64,000 nucleotides of DNA from Azotobacter chroococcum (lineage in GTDB: Bacteria > Pseudomonadota > Gammaproteobacteria > Pseudomonadales > Pseudomonadaceae), in NCBI RefSeq assembly GCF_004339665.1, contig NZ_SMMU01000007.1, positions 62,001 through 126,000 on the forward strand, given 5' to 3'. Made by a program: the position numbers and the translations under genes. The notes under the pieces were generated by a model that did no database searches, had not been told where the DNA came from, and saw only the letters and a program-made list of their open reading frames with translations. Below are positions 36,246-47,940 of the stretch, piece by piece. Numbering within the stretch: the first letter of the stretch is position 1; the number at the start of each line of letters is the position of its first letter.

Positions 36246-37300
36246 CAGTGCGCCTTCAGGTTGTTCAGCAGGACGCGCTCGGCGCCTTCGCCGGCGGCGA
36301 TGCTGCCGATCAGCCAGGGCTGCTCGCCCGCCTCGCGCAGCACGGCGAGGGCCTGCTCGACCTTGTCCGGGGCGACGCAGACGACCATGCCGACGCCGCA
36401 GTTGAGCACGCGGTGCATCTCGCGCTCGTCGACATTGCCTTTCTCCTGCAGCCAGTCGAACACTGCCGGGCGGGTCCAGCTGGCCACGTCGATCACCGCC
36501 TGGGTGCCCTGCGGCAGCACGCGCGGGATGTTCTCGGTGAGGCCGCCGCCGGTGATGTGGGCCATGGCCTTGACCGCGCCGGTTTCCTTGATGAGCTTGA
36601 GCAGCGGCTTGACGTAGATGCGCGTCGGCGCCATCAGCAGGTCGGCCAGCGGCTTGCCGTCCAGGCTGGCGCTGGCCACTTCGGTGCCGCTCACCTCGAG
36701 GATCTTGCGGATCAGCGAATAGCCGTTGGAGTGCGGGCCCGACGAGGGCAGGGCGATCAGCGCATCGCCGGCGGCGACCTTGGAGCCGTCGATGATCTCG
36801 CTCTTCTCCACCACGCCGACGCAGAAGCCGGCCAGGTCGTAGTCCTCGCCCTCGTACATGCCGGGCATCTCGGCGGTTTCGCCGCCGACCAGGGCGCAGC
36901 CGGCCATCTCGCAGCCTTCGCCGATGCCGGTGACCACGCGGGCGGCAACGTCGACGTTGAGCTTGCCGGTGGCGTAGTAGTCGAGGAAGAACAGCGGCTC
37001 GGCGCCGCACACCACCAGGTCGTTGACGCACATGGCCACCAGGTCGATGCCGATGCTGTCGTGCTTGCCGAGGTTCATCGCCAGGCGCAGCTTGGTGCCG
37101 ACGCCGTCGGTTCCGGAAACCAGCACCGGCTGCTTGTAGCCGGCCGGGATTTCGCACAGGGCGCCGAAGCCGCCCAGGCCGCCCATCACCTCAGGGCGCG
37201 CGGTGCGCCTGGCCACGCCCTTGATGCGTTCGACCAGTGCTTCACCTGCGTCGATGTCGACACCGGCGTCCTTGTAGCTCAGGGAGGGTTGCTTGCTCAT
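36245..37300 (-). CDS. purM: Phosphoribosylformylglycinamidine cyclo-ligase (AIR synthetase)
   Basis: A 351-residue ATP-dependent enzyme closing the imidazole ring of AIR. Family signatures: '[20 protein letters not shown]', '[20 protein letters not shown]', '[20 protein letters not shown]', '[13 protein letters not shown]' and '[17 protein letters not shown]'. It is the first gene of the purMN operon, divergent from the DUF2066 gene. Confidence 0.95.
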   Translation of the reverse strand: MSKQPSLSYKDAGVDIDAGEALVERIKGVARRTARPEVMGGLGGFGALCEIPAGYKQPVLVSGTDGVGTKLRLAMNLGKHDSIGIDLVAMCVNDLVVCGAEPLFFLDYYATGKLNVDVAARVVTGIGEGCEMAGCALVGGETAEMPGMYEGEDYDLAGFCVGVVEKSEIIDGSKVAAGDALIALPSSGPHSNGYSLIRKILEVSGTEVASASLDGKPLADLLMAPTRIYVKPLLKLIKETGAVKAMAHITGGGLTENIPRVLPQGTQAVIDVASWTRPAVFDWLQEKGNVDEREMHRVLNCGVGMVVCVAPDKVEQALAVLREAGEQPWLIGSIAAGEGAERVLLNNLKAH

Positions 37301-37530
37301 GAATCAGGCCTTCAGGGAAATTCGGGATTCGACCGGGGCTGAGGACCGGTCTGCAGGACAGGCGATTCTATCAGGCTTGTCCGGCAGCGACCACCGAGCG
37401 GCCCGGCCGGCAGCCCCGCGCGCCCTGGCATGCGGGCTGCGGGCAGCTCTCGCGGTTGCCGGAGAATCGGCGGCTGTTTAAGGTATACCCCCATTCGCGG
37501 CCTCGGTGCCGCCACGTCGAGATTTCCGTC

Positions 37531-38535
37531 ATGCACCCGATCGCCCGTCTGCTCCTGCTTTGCCTGTCGCTGCTCAGTCTGCCTGCTCTCGCCGAGCAGC
37601 TTGGCGGCCTCTATCAGGTCCGCGAGCCGGTCGCCAGCCAGCAGCCGGCGGCGCGCGACCAGGCCCTGCAGCGGGCCCTCGACACCCTGCTGGTGCGGCT
37701 GACCGGCGATCCCGAGATAGTGCAGAATCCGGCTTTGGCCGCCGTGCGCCAGGACCCGCAGCAACTGATCCTCAAATATGGCTACGAAGGGCAGGCGCTG
37801 GTGGTCGATTTCGATCCGGCCTCCACCCAGAGCCAGCTGCGCCAGGCCGGCCTGCCGCTGTGGGGAGCCAACCGCCCCAGCCTGCTGGTCTGGTGGCTGA
37901 ACGAGGCCGGCGGAGCCAGCCAACTGGTCGGCGATGGCCAGGACAGCGCGCAGCCGCTGCGCGATGCCGCCCAATACCGCGGCTTGCCGCTGCGTCTGCC
38001 GATGGCCGACCTCGACGAGCAACTGGTCGCCACGCCGGAGAATCTGGCCAGCGGCGCGGGGCTGGAGGGGGTGTCCGGACGTTACGGAGCCAATGCCATG
38101 CTCAGCGTGCGTGCCCGGCAGGAAGGTGACAAGTGGCTGGCCCAGTGGCATCTGTCCGCCGATGGCGGACAGTCGCAGGGTACCGCCGAAGCGGCGGACA
38201 GTACGGCCCTGGCCGATGCCGTGATGCTGGCGGCGAGCGAAAGGCTGGCCGAGCGCTTCATGGGCAAGCAGGAGGCGACCGAGCGCCTGACCCTGCGGGT
38301 CGGCGGCGCCAACCTGGCCCGCTACGCCGAACTGGAACGCACCCTCGAGCCCTTCGGCGCCCGCCTGCGTCGGGTCGAGGGCGACCGGCTGGTCTATCAG
38401 CTCGAGTCCACGGTCGCCCAGGTGCGTTCCCAGCTGGCGCTGATCGGCCTGCGCGAGGAGGGGGCTGCGGGGGCGGCGTCCGGCCAGGCGCCGATGGTGC
38501 AGCCGCGCGAAACGACCTTGAGCTTCCGCTGGTGA
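37531..38535 (+). CDS. DUF2066 periplasmic protein
   Basis: A 334-residue protein with a signal peptide ('RLLLLCLSLLSLPALA-EQ'). The body ('LYQVREPVASQQPAARDQAL', 'ALDTLLVRLTGDPEIVQNPA', 'PSLLVWWLNEAGGASQLVGD') matches DUF2066, a proteobacterial family of unknown function next to purM in pseudomonads. ATG 37531 starts the signal peptide; the upstream in-frame ATG adds a charged leader. The next gene lies 47 bases downstream in the same direction. Confidence 0.85.
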   Translation: MHPIARLLLLCLSLLSLPALAEQLGGLYQVREPVASQQPAARDQALQRALDTLLVRLTGDPEIVQNPALAAVRQDPQQLILKYGYEGQALVVDFDPASTQSQLRQAGLPLWGANRPSLLVWWLNEAGGASQLVGDGQDSAQPLRDAAQYRGLPLRLPMADLDEQLVATPENLASGAGLEGVSGRYGANAMLSVRARQEGDKWLAQWHLSADGGQSQGTAEAADSTALADAVMLAASERLAERFMGKQEATERLTLRVGGANLARYAELERTLEPFGARLRRVEGDRLVYQLESTVAQVRSQLALIGLREEGAAGAASGQAPMVQPRETTLSFRW

Positions 38536-38582
38536 GCGGCCGTTGAGGCGCTGAAGGGGCGGGCCAGTGGCCTGAGCCGTCC

Positions 38583-39131
38583 ATGCATCACTTGCCCAAT
38601 CTGCTGACCCTGCTGCGCTTTCTGCTCGTGCCGCCGGTCGCCTGGCTGATTCTCGCCGAGGCTTACGGCGCGGCCCTGCTGCTGTTCGTCCTGGCCGGCC
38701 TCAGCGATGCGCTGGACGGTTTTCTCGCCCGGCGCTTCGCCTGGACCAGCCGGCTGGGCGCCCTGCTCGATCCGCTGGCGGACAAGCTGCTGCTGATCGT
38801 CAGCTGCCTCTGCCTGAGCCTGGTCGGGCTGATTCCCTGGTGGCTGACGCTGCTGGTGCTGGCGCGGGATGTACTGATCGTCGCCGGCGCCATCTGCTAC
38901 CGCTGGCGGGTCGGCTTCCTGGAGATCAGTCCGAGCCGGCTGGGCAAGCTGTCCACCCTCCTGCAGACCGTTCTGGTGAGCGTGGTGCTGCTGCAGGCGA
39001 GCCTGCTGCCGGCCTTCGCCGCGTTGCGCCTGCCGCTGATCGCGCTGGTGGTGCTGGGCAGCCTGGCCAGCGCCATCGACTATGTGCGGGACTGGACCGA
39101 CAAGTATCGCAGGCACAAGGATTCCACATGA
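38583..39131 (+). CDS. CDP-alcohol phosphatidyltransferase family protein
   Basis: A 182-residue membrane enzyme with four or more helices. The catalytic CDP-alcohol signature D-G-x2-A-R-x8-G-x3-D-x3-D is complete in 'DALDGFLARRFAWTSRLGAL' followed by 'LDPLADK'. The size and sequence resemble PgsA but a separate pgsA normally exists elsewhere, so the alcohol acceptor is uncertain. Its TGA overlaps the ATG of the AI-2E-type gene. Confidence 0.85.
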   Translation: MHHLPNLLTLLRFLLVPPVAWLILAEAYGAALLLFVLAGLSDALDGFLARRFAWTSRLGALLDPLADKLLLIVSCLCLSLVGLIPWWLTLLVLARDVLIVAGAICYRWRVGFLEISPSRLGKLSTLLQTVLVSVVLLQASLLPAFAALRLPLIALVVLGSLASAIDYVRDWTDKYRRHKDST

Positions 39132-40234
39132 CTGATTCGAACCGCTGGCTCTGGCTGGCCGGGTTGTTCTTCGCCGGCTGGCTGATCTATCTGCTGATGC
39201 CGATTCTTTCGCCCTTCCTGGTCGGCATCCTGCTGGCCTACCTGGGCGATCCCCTGGTCGATCGCCTGGAAGAGCGCGGGCTGTCGAGGACCTGGGGGGT
39301 GGTGGCGGTGTTCGTCCTGTTCGGCCTGCTGCTGCTGCTGGTCCTGCTGTTTCTGCTGCCGATGCTGGGTCGGCAGCTGGTCTACCTCTACCAGTTGGCG
39401 CCGCTGGTGCTCGACTGGCTGCAGCAGGAGGCCCTGCCGTGGGTCCAGGTGAAGCTGGGGCTGGCCCAGGGGTTCTGGCATCTGGACCAGCTCAAGGCGA
39501 TGTTCGCCGGGCAACTGGGCAAGACCACCGATATCGTCAGCCAGCTGCTCAGCCAGGCCACCGCCTCCGGTCTGGCCCTGCTCGCCTGGCTGGGCAATCT
39601 GCTGCTGGTGCCGGTGGTGAGCTTCTATCTGCTGCGTGACTGGGACATCCTGGTGGCCAAGCTGCGCGCCCTGCTGCCGCGTCGGCGCGAGGGCCTGGTG
39701 GTGGAGTTGATCGGCGAGTGCCATGAGGTGCTCGGCGCCTTCCTGCGTGGGCAGTTGCTGGTGATGCTGGCGCTCGGCGTGGTCTATGCGCTGGGACTGA
39801 TGCTGATCGGCCTCGATCTGGGCCTGCTGATCGGCCTGCTCGCCGGGCTGGCGAGCATCGTGCCCTACATGGGCTTCGTGGTCGGCATCGGCGCCGCCCT
39901 CATCGCCGCACTGTTCCAGTTCGGCGGCGATCCCTATCCCCTGATCGGCGTGGTGGCGGTGTTCACCGTCGGCCAACTGCTCGAGGGCATGCTGCTGACG
40001 CCGCTGCTGGTCGGCGACCGGATCGGCCTGCATCCGGTGGCGGTGATCTTCGCCGTCCTTGCCGGCGGCCAGCTGTTCGGCTTCACCGGCGTGCTGCTGG
40101 CCCTGCCGGTGGCCGCGGTGATCATGGTCTTGCTGCGTCATGTCCACGATTTATATAAACTTTCCGAACTTTACGGAGAGTCCAGCCACGGAGACTCCAG
40201 CGGCGGCTCCGCGGAGCCGTCCGGGCCGACATGA
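39128..40234 (+). CDS. AI-2E/PerM family transporter
   Basis: A 368-residue inner-membrane protein with about eight helices: paired N-terminal helices ('LMPILSPFLVGILLAYLGDP'), a central soluble loop, and C-terminal helices with 'LAGLASIVPYMGFVVGIGAA', 'GQLLEGMLLTPLLVGDRIGL' and 'HPVAVIFAVLAGGQLFGFTG', the conserved family signature. Members export small molecules or act as Na+/H+ antiporters; substrate unknown. It overlaps hda by four bases and is a standard hda neighbour in pseudomonads. Confidence 0.9.
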   Translation: MTDSNRWLWLAGLFFAGWLIYLLMPILSPFLVGILLAYLGDPLVDRLEERGLSRTWGVVAVFVLFGLLLLLVLLFLLPMLGRQLVYLYQLAPLVLDWLQQEALPWVQVKLGLAQGFWHLDQLKAMFAGQLGKTTDIVSQLLSQATASGLALLAWLGNLLLVPVVSFYLLRDWDILVAKLRALLPRRREGLVVELIGECHEVLGAFLRGQLLVMLALGVVYALGLMLIGLDLGLLIGLLAGLASIVPYMGFVVGIGAALIAALFQFGGDPYPLIGVVAVFTVGQLLEGMLLTPLLVGDRIGLHPVAVIFAVLAGGQLFGFTGVLLALPVAAVIMVLLRHVHDLYKLSELYGESSHGDSSGGSAEPSGPT

Positions 40235-40935
40235 AACCGATCCAGTTGCCCCTCGGGGTGCGTCTGCGCGACGACGCCACCTTCGCCAACTACTATCCCG
40301 GCGCCAACGCGGCGGCGCTTGGCTATGCCGAGCGCCTCTGCGAGCCCGACGCCGGCTGGACCGAAAGCCTGATCTACCTGTGGGGCGCCGAGGGCGTCGG
40401 GCGCAGTCATCTGCTGCAGGCTGCCTGCATCCGCTTCGAGCAGCGCCGCGAGCTGGCGATCTACCTGCCGCTGGCCGAGCTGGCGGACTACGGCCCGGCG
40501 CTGCTGGACAACCTGGAGCAGAGCGAGCTGGTCTGCCTGGACGATCTGGAGGCGATCGCCGGGCGGGACGACTGGGAGGAGGCGCTGTTCCACCTGTTCA
40601 ACCGCCTGCGCGACTGTGGTCGTCGCCTGCTGCTGTCCGCCGCGGTGTCGCCGCGCGAACTGCCGATCAAGCTGCCGGACCTGAAGTCGCGCCTGACCCT
40701 GGCGCTGGTCTTCCAGCTCCACGGGCTGTCCGACGAGGACAAGCTGCGCGCCCTGCAGTTGCGTGCCTCGCGTCGCGGCCTGCACCTGACCGACGAAGTC
40801 GGGCGCTTCATCCTCACCCGCGGCTCACGCAGCATGGCGGCGCTGTTCGAACTGCTCGACACGCTGGATCAGGCCTCGCTGCAGGCCCAGCGCCGGTTGA
40901 CCATTCCCTTCCTCAAGGAAACCCTCGGCTGGTAG
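40231..40935 (+). CDS. hda: DnaA regulatory inactivator Hda
   Basis: A 234-residue AAA+ protein homologous to DnaA domain III. The Walker A position reads 'LWGAEGVGRSHLLQAAC' (Arg instead of Lys before Ser), Walker B 'ELVCLDDLEAI', sensor/Arg-finger region 'KLPDLKSRLTLALVFQLHGL', and a lid domain to the end. The N-terminal 'MKPIQLPLGVRL' is the clamp-binding motif region. With the beta clamp it stimulates DnaA-ATP hydrolysis after initiation. The ATG overlaps the previous stop (ATGA). Confidence 0.92.
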   Translation: MKPIQLPLGVRLRDDATFANYYPGANAAALGYAERLCEPDAGWTESLIYLWGAEGVGRSHLLQAACIRFEQRRELAIYLPLAELADYGPALLDNLEQSELVCLDDLEAIAGRDDWEEALFHLFNRLRDCGRRLLLSAAVSPRELPIKLPDLKSRLTLALVFQLHGLSDEDKLRALQLRASRRGLHLTDEVGRFILTRGSRSMAALFELLDTLDQASLQAQRRLTIPFLKETLGW

Positions 40936-40952
40936 GGCGGGTTTCTCCCGCC

Positions 40953-40956
<4 letters not shown>
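40932..40956. terminator. Hairpin shared by convergent hda and DUF2069 genes
   Basis: gtagggcggg-tttct-cccgccctac, a perfect 10-bp stem. It contains the stop codons of both converging genes; there is no T tract. Confidence 0.6.
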
Positions 40957-42308
<1,352 letters not shown>

Positions 42309-42404
42309 GGGCGGATCGCATCCAGCGGGGTGGGGCCGCTATTCTAACTACCCCGGCGCAGGGATGAACCCCGTGTCCGTCATCGCTCACGGTAAGGAAA
42401 GGGC

Positions 42405-43631
42405 ATGCGTCAACGCTTCATCGACAGCCTGGATTTCTGGCGTTATCTGTTCGAGCGCTTTCTGGCCGATCATGGCCCGAAGAGCGCCGCGGCACTGACC
42501 TATACCACCCTGTTCGCGGTGGTGCCGATGATGACCCTGGTCTTCGTCGTGCTCTCGGTCGTTCCGGAGTTCCAGGGCATGGGCGAGCAGATCCAGGGCT
42601 TCATCTTCCGCAACTTCGTGCCTTCCAGCGGTGCGGTGCTGCAGGATTACCTCAAGACCTTCATCGAGCAGGCGCGGCATCTGACCTGGTTCGGGGTCGG
42701 GCTGCTGATGGTCACCGCGCTGCTTATGTTGATGACCATCGAGCAGACCTTCAACACCATCTGGCGGGTACGCCAGCCGCGCCGCGGCCTGTCGAGCTTC
42801 CTGCTGCACTGGGCGATCCTCAGCCTGGGCCCGTTGCTGCTGGGGACGGGCTTCGCCCTGAGCACCTACATCACCTCCCTGGCGCTGATCTCCGATCCCT
42901 ATGCCCTGGCGGGGGCGAGGATGCTGCTGAAGTTCACGCCTCTGGTGTTCAGCACGGCGGCCTTCACCCTGCTCTATGCGGCAGTGCCCAACACTGCGGT
43001 GCCGCTGCGCCATGCGCTGCTGGGCGGGCTGTTCGCCGCCGTGCTGTTCGAGGCGGCGAAGGCGCTGTTCGGCCTCTATGTCAGCCTGTTTCCCACCTAT
43101 CAGCTGATCTACGGGGCCTTCGCCACCGTGCCGCTGTTCCTCCTGTGGATGTACCTGAGCTGGATGATCGTGCTGCTGGGCGCCGAGCTGGTCTGCAACC
43201 TGTCGGCCCTGCGGCGCTGGCGGCGCAATCCGCTGCCACGCTTGCTGGTGTTGCTCGGCGTGCTGCGGGTGTTCCACGAGCGCCAGCAGTCCGGTCAGGC
43301 CGTTCGCCAGCCCGACATGCAGCGCGCCGGCTGGGCGCTGCCCGATGCGCTCTGGGACGAGATTCTCGATTTTCTCGAGCACGAACAACTGGTCTATCGC
43401 ACCAGCGATGGCGGCTGGGTGCTCTGTCGGGACCTGAGCCGCTATAGCCTGGAGTTTCTGCTGAGTCGCTCGCCCTGGCCGCTGCCGCACCTCGATCAGC
43501 TTCCCGAGAGCCTCGACGAGCCCTGGTTCCCGGCCTTGCGCAGTGCTCTGGAGCGGCTCCAGCGGGAGCGCGCGGCGCTGTTCGGCGAGAGTCTGGCGCA
43601 CTGGCTGCAGCCGCCTCCGCCGGAGCCCTGA
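42405..43631 (+). CDS. YihY/BrkB family membrane protein
   Basis: A 408-residue protein with six helices in the first 280 residues: '[20 protein letters not shown]', '[20 protein letters not shown]' followed by '[14 protein letters not shown]', '[20 protein letters not shown]' and '[20 protein letters not shown]', all typical of YihY/BrkB (once called RNase BN). The cytoplasmic C-terminal domain looks like a winged helix. It is probably a transporter or envelope protein; substrate unknown. Confidence 0.88.
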   Translation: MRQRFIDSLDFWRYLFERFLADHGPKSAAALTYTTLFAVVPMMTLVFVVLSVVPEFQGMGEQIQGFIFRNFVPSSGAVLQDYLKTFIEQARHLTWFGVGLLMVTALLMLMTIEQTFNTIWRVRQPRRGLSSFLLHWAILSLGPLLLGTGFALSTYITSLALISDPYALAGARMLLKFTPLVFSTAAFTLLYAAVPNTAVPLRHALLGGLFAAVLFEAAKALFGLYVSLFPTYQLIYGAFATVPLFLLWMYLSWMIVLLGAELVCNLSALRRWRRNPLPRLLVLLGVLRVFHERQQSGQAVRQPDMQRAGWALPDALWDEILDFLEHEQLVYRTSDGGWVLCRDLSRYSLEFLLSRSPWPLPHLDQLPESLDEPWFPALRSALERLQRERAALFGESLAHWLQPPPPEP

Positions 43632-43744
43632 GCGGCCGCCTCGGCTGAACCGGGGCGGTTATATTTGTAGGCAGGCCAGCTTGCCGGCGATGCTTGGTTC
43701 GGCAGGAAGTCTGCCAGGTCATGGATCATCGTGGAGGGAGCCTT

Positions 43745-44215
43745 ATGGGAAGGCGGGTGGGAATCGTCCTGGCGCTGGTCGCCGGGCTGATGCTGACCGG
43801 TTGCAGCGAAGACTGGGGCGTCGACCAGCATGGGCGTCCGGTCACTGCGGAACAGCTGGAGGGGCAGTGGCTGGTGATCAACTACTGGGCGGAATGGTGT
43901 TCGCCCTGCCGTAGCGAGATCGCCCAGCTGAACGCCCTGGCCGAGCAGCAGCAGGGGCGCGGCGTGCGCGTCGTCGGGGTGAACTTCGATGGCCTGCAGG
44001 GAGCCGAGCTGGCGCGTGCCAGCGAGGCGCTGGGCATTCGCTTCGGCGTGCTGGCAGTGGATCCGGCCGAGCGTCTGCAACTGCCGCCGGGCGAGGTGTT
44101 GCCGGTCACCTATATCGTCGACACCCGGGGGCGTCTGCGCGAGCGGCTGCTCGGCGAGCAGACTGCCGCCGGCCTGGCGGCACGCCTGCAGGCACTGCGC
44201 GGGGAGGGTTCCTGA
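43745..44215 (+). CDS. TlpA-like thioredoxin lipoprotein
   Basis: A 156-residue protein with lipobox 'GLMLTGCSE' (Cys21) and a thioredoxin fold with the redox site 'YWAEWCSPCRSEI' and cis-Pro loop 'VLPVTYIVDTRGRLRERLLG'. A membrane-anchored periplasmic thiol reductase or TlpA/ResA-like role is likely. ATG 43745 has GGAGG upstream and starts the lipoprotein signal. The acylphosphatase gene begins 1 base after its stop. Confidence 0.87.
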   Translation: MGRRVGIVLALVAGLMLTGCSEDWGVDQHGRPVTAEQLEGQWLVINYWAEWCSPCRSEIAQLNALAEQQQGRGVRVVGVNFDGLQGAELARASEALGIRFGVLAVDPAERLQLPPGEVLPVTYIVDTRGRLRERLLGEQTAAGLAARLQALRGEGS

Positions 44216-44216
44216 G

Positions 44217-44492
44217 GTGGCGCGCATCGGTGTGCGCGCCCTGGTCCGCGGCAGGGTGCAGGGGGTGTATTACCGGCAGGGCACGGCGCTGCAGGCCGAG
44301 CGTCTGGCGCTGGCCGGCTGGGTGCGGAACCTTGCCGACGGGCGGGTCGAGGCCTGGATCGAGGGCGAGGAAGCGGCGGTGCGCGAGCTGACCGACTGGC
44401 TCTGGCAGGGCCCCGGGCAGGCCCGGGTCGAGGGGGTGGAGCTGGAGGAGGTGGCCCTGCAGGGGTTCGTGGCGTTCCGCGTGGTGCGCTGA
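44217..44492 (+). CDS. Acylphosphatase
   Basis: A 91-residue enzyme of the acylphosphatase fold. The catalytic Arg lies in 'ALVRGRVQGVYYRQGT' and the catalytic Asn in 'GWVRNLADGRVEAWIEGEE'. It hydrolyses acyl phosphates. The GTG start at 44217 is the only start that keeps the full N-terminal strand; the stop of the thioredoxin gene is directly before it. Confidence 0.9.
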   Translation: MARIGVRALVRGRVQGVYYRQGTALQAERLALAGWVRNLADGRVEAWIEGEEAAVRELTDWLWQGPGQARVEGVELEEVALQGFVAFRVVR

Positions 44493-44505
44493 GCGGGACT
44501 CGTCG

Positions 44506-45075
44506 CTACTTGACGTACCAGAAGTCGTGCCACAGCCCGATCACCTTCGACGGATAGCGGTACTGTCCCAGGCTGCCGTTGTAGCGGGCCAGGGCGCGGC
44601 TGAGATCGCCCTTCTCCTTCTTCAGGTAGTAGCTGAGGATGGTGCAGCCGTAGCGCAGGTTGGTGGCGTTGTCGGTGAGATTGTCCTGCGGGCGGCCCAG
44701 CTCGGCCTTCCAGAACGGCATCACCTGCATCATGCCCTGGGCGCCGACCGGGGAGATGGCGAAACGGTCGAAACGGCTTTCCGCATGGATCACCGCCAGC
44801 ACCAGATCGGGACGCAGGCCGGCCTTGTTCGCCTCGCGGTGCACCGTGCGCAGCAGGTTCAGGCGCTCGGCGTGATCCGGCAGGTAGCGGGTCAGGCGGG
44901 TCGACATGTCCAGCAGCCAGACCTCCGCCTCGAAGCGGTCGCTGAAGCTGTCCGCCTCGGCGACCGTGCGCTGCAGCAGGGTGCGCAGTTCCGGTTCCGG
45001 CGCTTGCGGCAGGCTGGCGGCAGCCGGCAGCGGCAGGGCGAGCAGGGCAAGCAGAAGGAGTCGCGGGAGCTGCAT
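44506..45075 (-). CDS. Lytic transglycosylase, SLT family
   Basis: A 189-residue periplasmic protein with a signal peptide ('LLLLALLALPLPAAA-SL'). The SLT domain has the catalytic Glu in 'VLAVIHAESRFDRFAISPVG' and 'AQGMMQVMPFWKAEL', then 'LRYGCTILSYYLKKEKGDLS' and 'ALARYNGSLGQYRYP'. It cleaves peptidoglycan to 1,6-anhydro products. It converges with the acylphosphatase gene and follows the lipoprotein gene upstream by 10 bases. Confidence 0.9.
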   Translation of the reverse strand: MQLPRLLLLALLALPLPAAASLPQAPEPELRTLLQRTVAEADSFSDRFEAEVWLLDMSTRLTRYLPDHAERLNLLRTVHREANKAGLRPDLVLAVIHAESRFDRFAISPVGAQGMMQVMPFWKAELGRPQDNLTDNATNLRYGCTILSYYLKKEKGDLSRALARYNGSLGQYRYPSKVIGLWHDFWYVK

Positions 45076-45085
45076 GCGGCCGCCC

Positions 45086-46033
45086 TCAGTCGCCGGAAGG
45101 CACTGCCGCCTGACGGCCGGCCTTCTTCCGCAGGTCGGCGAGAAACTCCTGCTGCAGTTCCGGATCGTGGCGGGTCAGTTCGATCAGGCTCTGCTCCAGC
45201 TCGCTGGCTTCCTCCTCGAGGCCGAGCTCGGCGAGCCGCTTGACCCGATGCACCCATTGCCCGACCTCATCGCTCTCGAGATCGGCATAGACCAGATCGT
45301 GGGCCTCGCGCAGCTTGCTGCCCAGGCTGCGGCTGACCGGCAGGACGGCCTCGGCGCGAGCACCGTCCTGGGGATCCTCGACGTTCAGCAGCAGCCGGGC
45401 GACACGGGCGTCCTGCAGGCCGAAGGGACTGTCGAGCAGGTTCAGGTGCAGAATACCGTGACGGTCGGTGAGCAGTTCATAGGTCCGTGCCCCGGCCCTG
45501 ACCGATACCGGGCGCTCGGCCCAGGGCAGGCTGGAGTGTTCCGTGCGCTCGTCCTTCAGGCGCTCGTCGATGCGGGCCAGGTTCTGCTGGGAGCGGCCGT
45601 TGGATTCGATGTTCATCGCCGGGTTGAGCCCGGCAAAGCCGTAGTCGATCCAGCCCTTGGTGGCAAGGTCGGGCAGGTTGCCGAGGGCAATCACGTTGAG
45701 CACGTTGGCGGTGATCCCGGCCACCACCGCCACCGCCCCGAGGGGGATCTCGTAGAGTTCCCGCCAGGGCTGGTAGGGGGTGTAGCGGTCGTAGCGGCGG
45801 CTCACCTCGAACTCGCGGACCTCGAAGGTCCGCTGGTCATGGATGCGGACGCGCCGCTGCGGCAGCTCCAGCATGGGCGGCTCGCCGAGATCGATCTGCA
45901 GGCTGTGGCTCAGCAGTTTGCGTTCGACGCGCTCTTCTTGCTCGCTGCGCTGGGGCAGCTGGTTGGCGCAGCCGGCGAGCAGGAGGGCGCCGCAGAGCGC
46001 AGCGCCGAGACGCAGGGAGCTTCGGGTGGGCAT
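45086..46033 (-). CDS. Lipoprotein of unknown function
   Basis: A 315-residue protein with a lipoprotein signal ('GAALCGALLLAGCANQ', Cys22). A hydrophobic stretch around 98-120 ('EIPLGAVAVVAGITANVLNV') is followed by a beta-rich region and a charged helical C terminus. No family is recognised beyond being conserved between proS and the transglycosylase in pseudomonads. It is co-directional with proS, 9 bases after its stop. Confidence 0.75.
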   Translation of the reverse strand: MPTRSSLRLGAALCGALLLAGCANQLPQRSEQEERVERKLLSHSLQIDLGEPPMLELPQRRVRIHDQRTFEVREFEVSRRYDRYTPYQPWRELYEIPLGAVAVVAGITANVLNVIALGNLPDLATKGWIDYGFAGLNPAMNIESNGRSQQNLARIDERLKDERTEHSSLPWAERPVSVRAGARTYELLTDRHGILHLNLLDSPFGLQDARVARLLLNVEDPQDGARAEAVLPVSRSLGSKLREAHDLVYADLESDEVGQWVHRVKRLAELGLEEEASELEQSLIELTRHDPELQQEFLADLRKKAGRQAAVPSGD

Positions 46034-46042
46034 GACGTGGGA

Positions 46043-47758
46043 TCAGTGGCCAATGCGGTTGCTAAGGAAGGTCATGAGGTCGGCGGCCGGGATGGCCTGG
46101 ACATCGGTTTCGCGGCGGTTCTTGTACTCCAGGGTGCCTTCGGCCAGGCCGCGTTCGCTCACCACGATGCGGTGGGGAATGCCGATCAGCTCCATATCGG
46201 CGAACTTCACCCCGGGGCTGGTCTTCTTGTCGCGATCGTCGAGCAGCACCTCGTAGCCGGCAGCGACCAGCTCGGCGTACAGACGGTCGGTGGCTTCCTT
46301 GACCACGGCGCTTTCGTACTTCATCGGCACCAGGGCGATCTGGAATGGCGCCAGCGCCTCCGGCCAGAGGATGCCGCGCTCGTCGTAGTTCTGCTCGATA
46401 GCGGCGGCGACCACGCGGGATACGCCGATGCCGTAGCAGCCCATGATCAGGGTCACCGGCTTGCCGTTCTCGCCGAGCACCTTGCAGTTCAGCGCCTCGC
46501 TGTACTTGGTGCCGAGCTGGAAGATGTGGCCGACCTCGATGCCGCGCTTGATCACCAGCGTGCCCTGGCCATCCGGGCTCGGGTCTCCCTCCACCACGTT
46601 GCGCAGGTCGGCGATTTCCGGCAGCGGCAGGTCGCGCTCCCAGTTGAGGCCGAAGTAGTGCTTGCCGTCGAGGTTGGCGCCGGCGCCGAAGTCGCTCAGC
46701 AGTGCCACCGAGCGGTCGACGATCACCGGAATCGGCAGGTTCAGCGGACCGAGGGAGCCGGGGCCGGCACCGATGACGGCGCGGATCTCGGCTTCCGAGG
46801 CGAATACCAGCGGGCTGGCGACCTGCGCCAGGTTGGCGGCCTTGATTTCGTTCAGCTCGTGGTCGCCGCGCACGATCAGGGCGACCAGTTGGCCTTCCTC
46901 GACGCCATGCACCACCAGGGTCTTGACGGTCTTCTCGACGGGCAGCTTGAACTGCTGAACCAGCTCGTCGATGGTCCTGGCGTCGGGAGTGTCGACCAGG
47001 CGCAGTTCCTCGCTGGCGGCGCCACGCGCGGTCTCGCGCGGGATGGCTTCGGCCTTCTCGATGTTGGCGGCGTAGTCGGAGCTGTCGCTGAAGGCGATGT
47101 CGTCCTCGCCGGACTCGGCCAGCACGTGGAATTCGTGGGAGCCGGTGCCGCCGATCGAGCCGGTATCGGCCTGCACCGGACGGAAGTCGAGGCCCAGTCG
47201 GCTGAAGATGTTGCAGTAGGCCTGGTGCATGCGGTCGTAGGTTTCCTGCAGCGATTCCTGGCTGAGGTGGAAGGAGTAGGCGTCCTTCATCAGGAATTCG
47301 CGGCCGCGCATCAGGCCGAAGCGCGGGCGGATCTCGTCGCGGAACTTGGTCTGGATCTGGTAGAAGTTGATCGGCAGCTGCTTGTAGCTGTTCAGCTCGT
47401 TGCGCGCCAGGTCGGTGATCACTTCCTCGTGGGTCGGGCCGACGCAGAACTCGCGGTCGTGACGGTCGCGGATGCGCAGCAGTTCGGGGCCGTACTGCTC
47501 CCAGCGGCCGGACTCCTGCCACAGCTCGGCGGGCTGGATGGCCGGCATCAGCACCTCCAGGGCGCCGGCCTTGTTCATCTCCTCGCGGACGATCGCCTCG
47601 GCCTTGCGCAGGGCGCGCAACCCCAGCGGCAGCCAGGTGTAGAGACCGGAGGCCAGCTTGCGGATCATCCCGGCGCGCAGCATCAGCTGGTGGCTGATCA
47701 CCACGGCATCGGAGGGGGTTTCCTTGAGGGTCGAGAGCAGATACTGACTGGTGCGCAT
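46043..47758 (-). CDS. proS: Prolyl-tRNA synthetase
   Basis: A 571-residue bacterial-type class II ProRS. Motif 2 ('[20 protein letters not shown]') and motif 3 ('[20 protein letters not shown]') flank the editing INS domain ('[20 protein letters not shown]', '[20 protein letters not shown]'), followed by the anticodon-binding domain ('[20 protein letters not shown]'). The ATG at 47758 matches the family start '[15 protein letters not shown]'. It is divergent from the FmdB-type gene. Confidence 0.96.
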   Translation of the reverse strand: MRTSQYLLSTLKETPSDAVVISHQLMLRAGMIRKLASGLYTWLPLGLRALRKAEAIVREEMNKAGALEVLMPAIQPAELWQESGRWEQYGPELLRIRDRHDREFCVGPTHEEVITDLARNELNSYKQLPINFYQIQTKFRDEIRPRFGLMRGREFLMKDAYSFHLSQESLQETYDRMHQAYCNIFSRLGLDFRPVQADTGSIGGTGSHEFHVLAESGEDDIAFSDSSDYAANIEKAEAIPRETARGAASEELRLVDTPDARTIDELVQQFKLPVEKTVKTLVVHGVEEGQLVALIVRGDHELNEIKAANLAQVASPLVFASEAEIRAVIGAGPGSLGPLNLPIPVIVDRSVALLSDFGAGANLDGKHYFGLNWERDLPLPEIADLRNVVEGDPSPDGQGTLVIKRGIEVGHIFQLGTKYSEALNCKVLGENGKPVTLIMGCYGIGVSRVVAAAIEQNYDERGILWPEALAPFQIALVPMKYESAVVKEATDRLYAELVAAGYEVLLDDRDKKTSPGVKFADMELIGIPHRIVVSERGLAEGTLEYKNRRETDVQAIPAADLMTFLSNRIGH

Positions 47759-47875
47759 GTTGGGCCGTTCTGTCCGTTGCGGGGGCGGAAAAAGTGGCGG
47801 GCATTGTACGGCGGCGGATAGGGCACGTACAGAATCGGCGCGGGCGGGCGGGCTGCGCAGGGACGATGAACCATA

Positions 47876-47881
47876 TATAAT
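47876..47881 (+). promoter_or_regulatory. Candidate -10 box of the fmdB-aspS transcript
   Basis: A perfect TATAAT lies 60 bases before the FmdB-type gene in an otherwise GC-rich spacer. No clear -35 is seen. Confidence 0.4.
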
Positions 47882-47940
47882 CCCGTGCTTTGCCGCCGAC
47901 AGGGCTCGCGGCGCAGTCGTCCCCATGCGTGGAGTGTCCG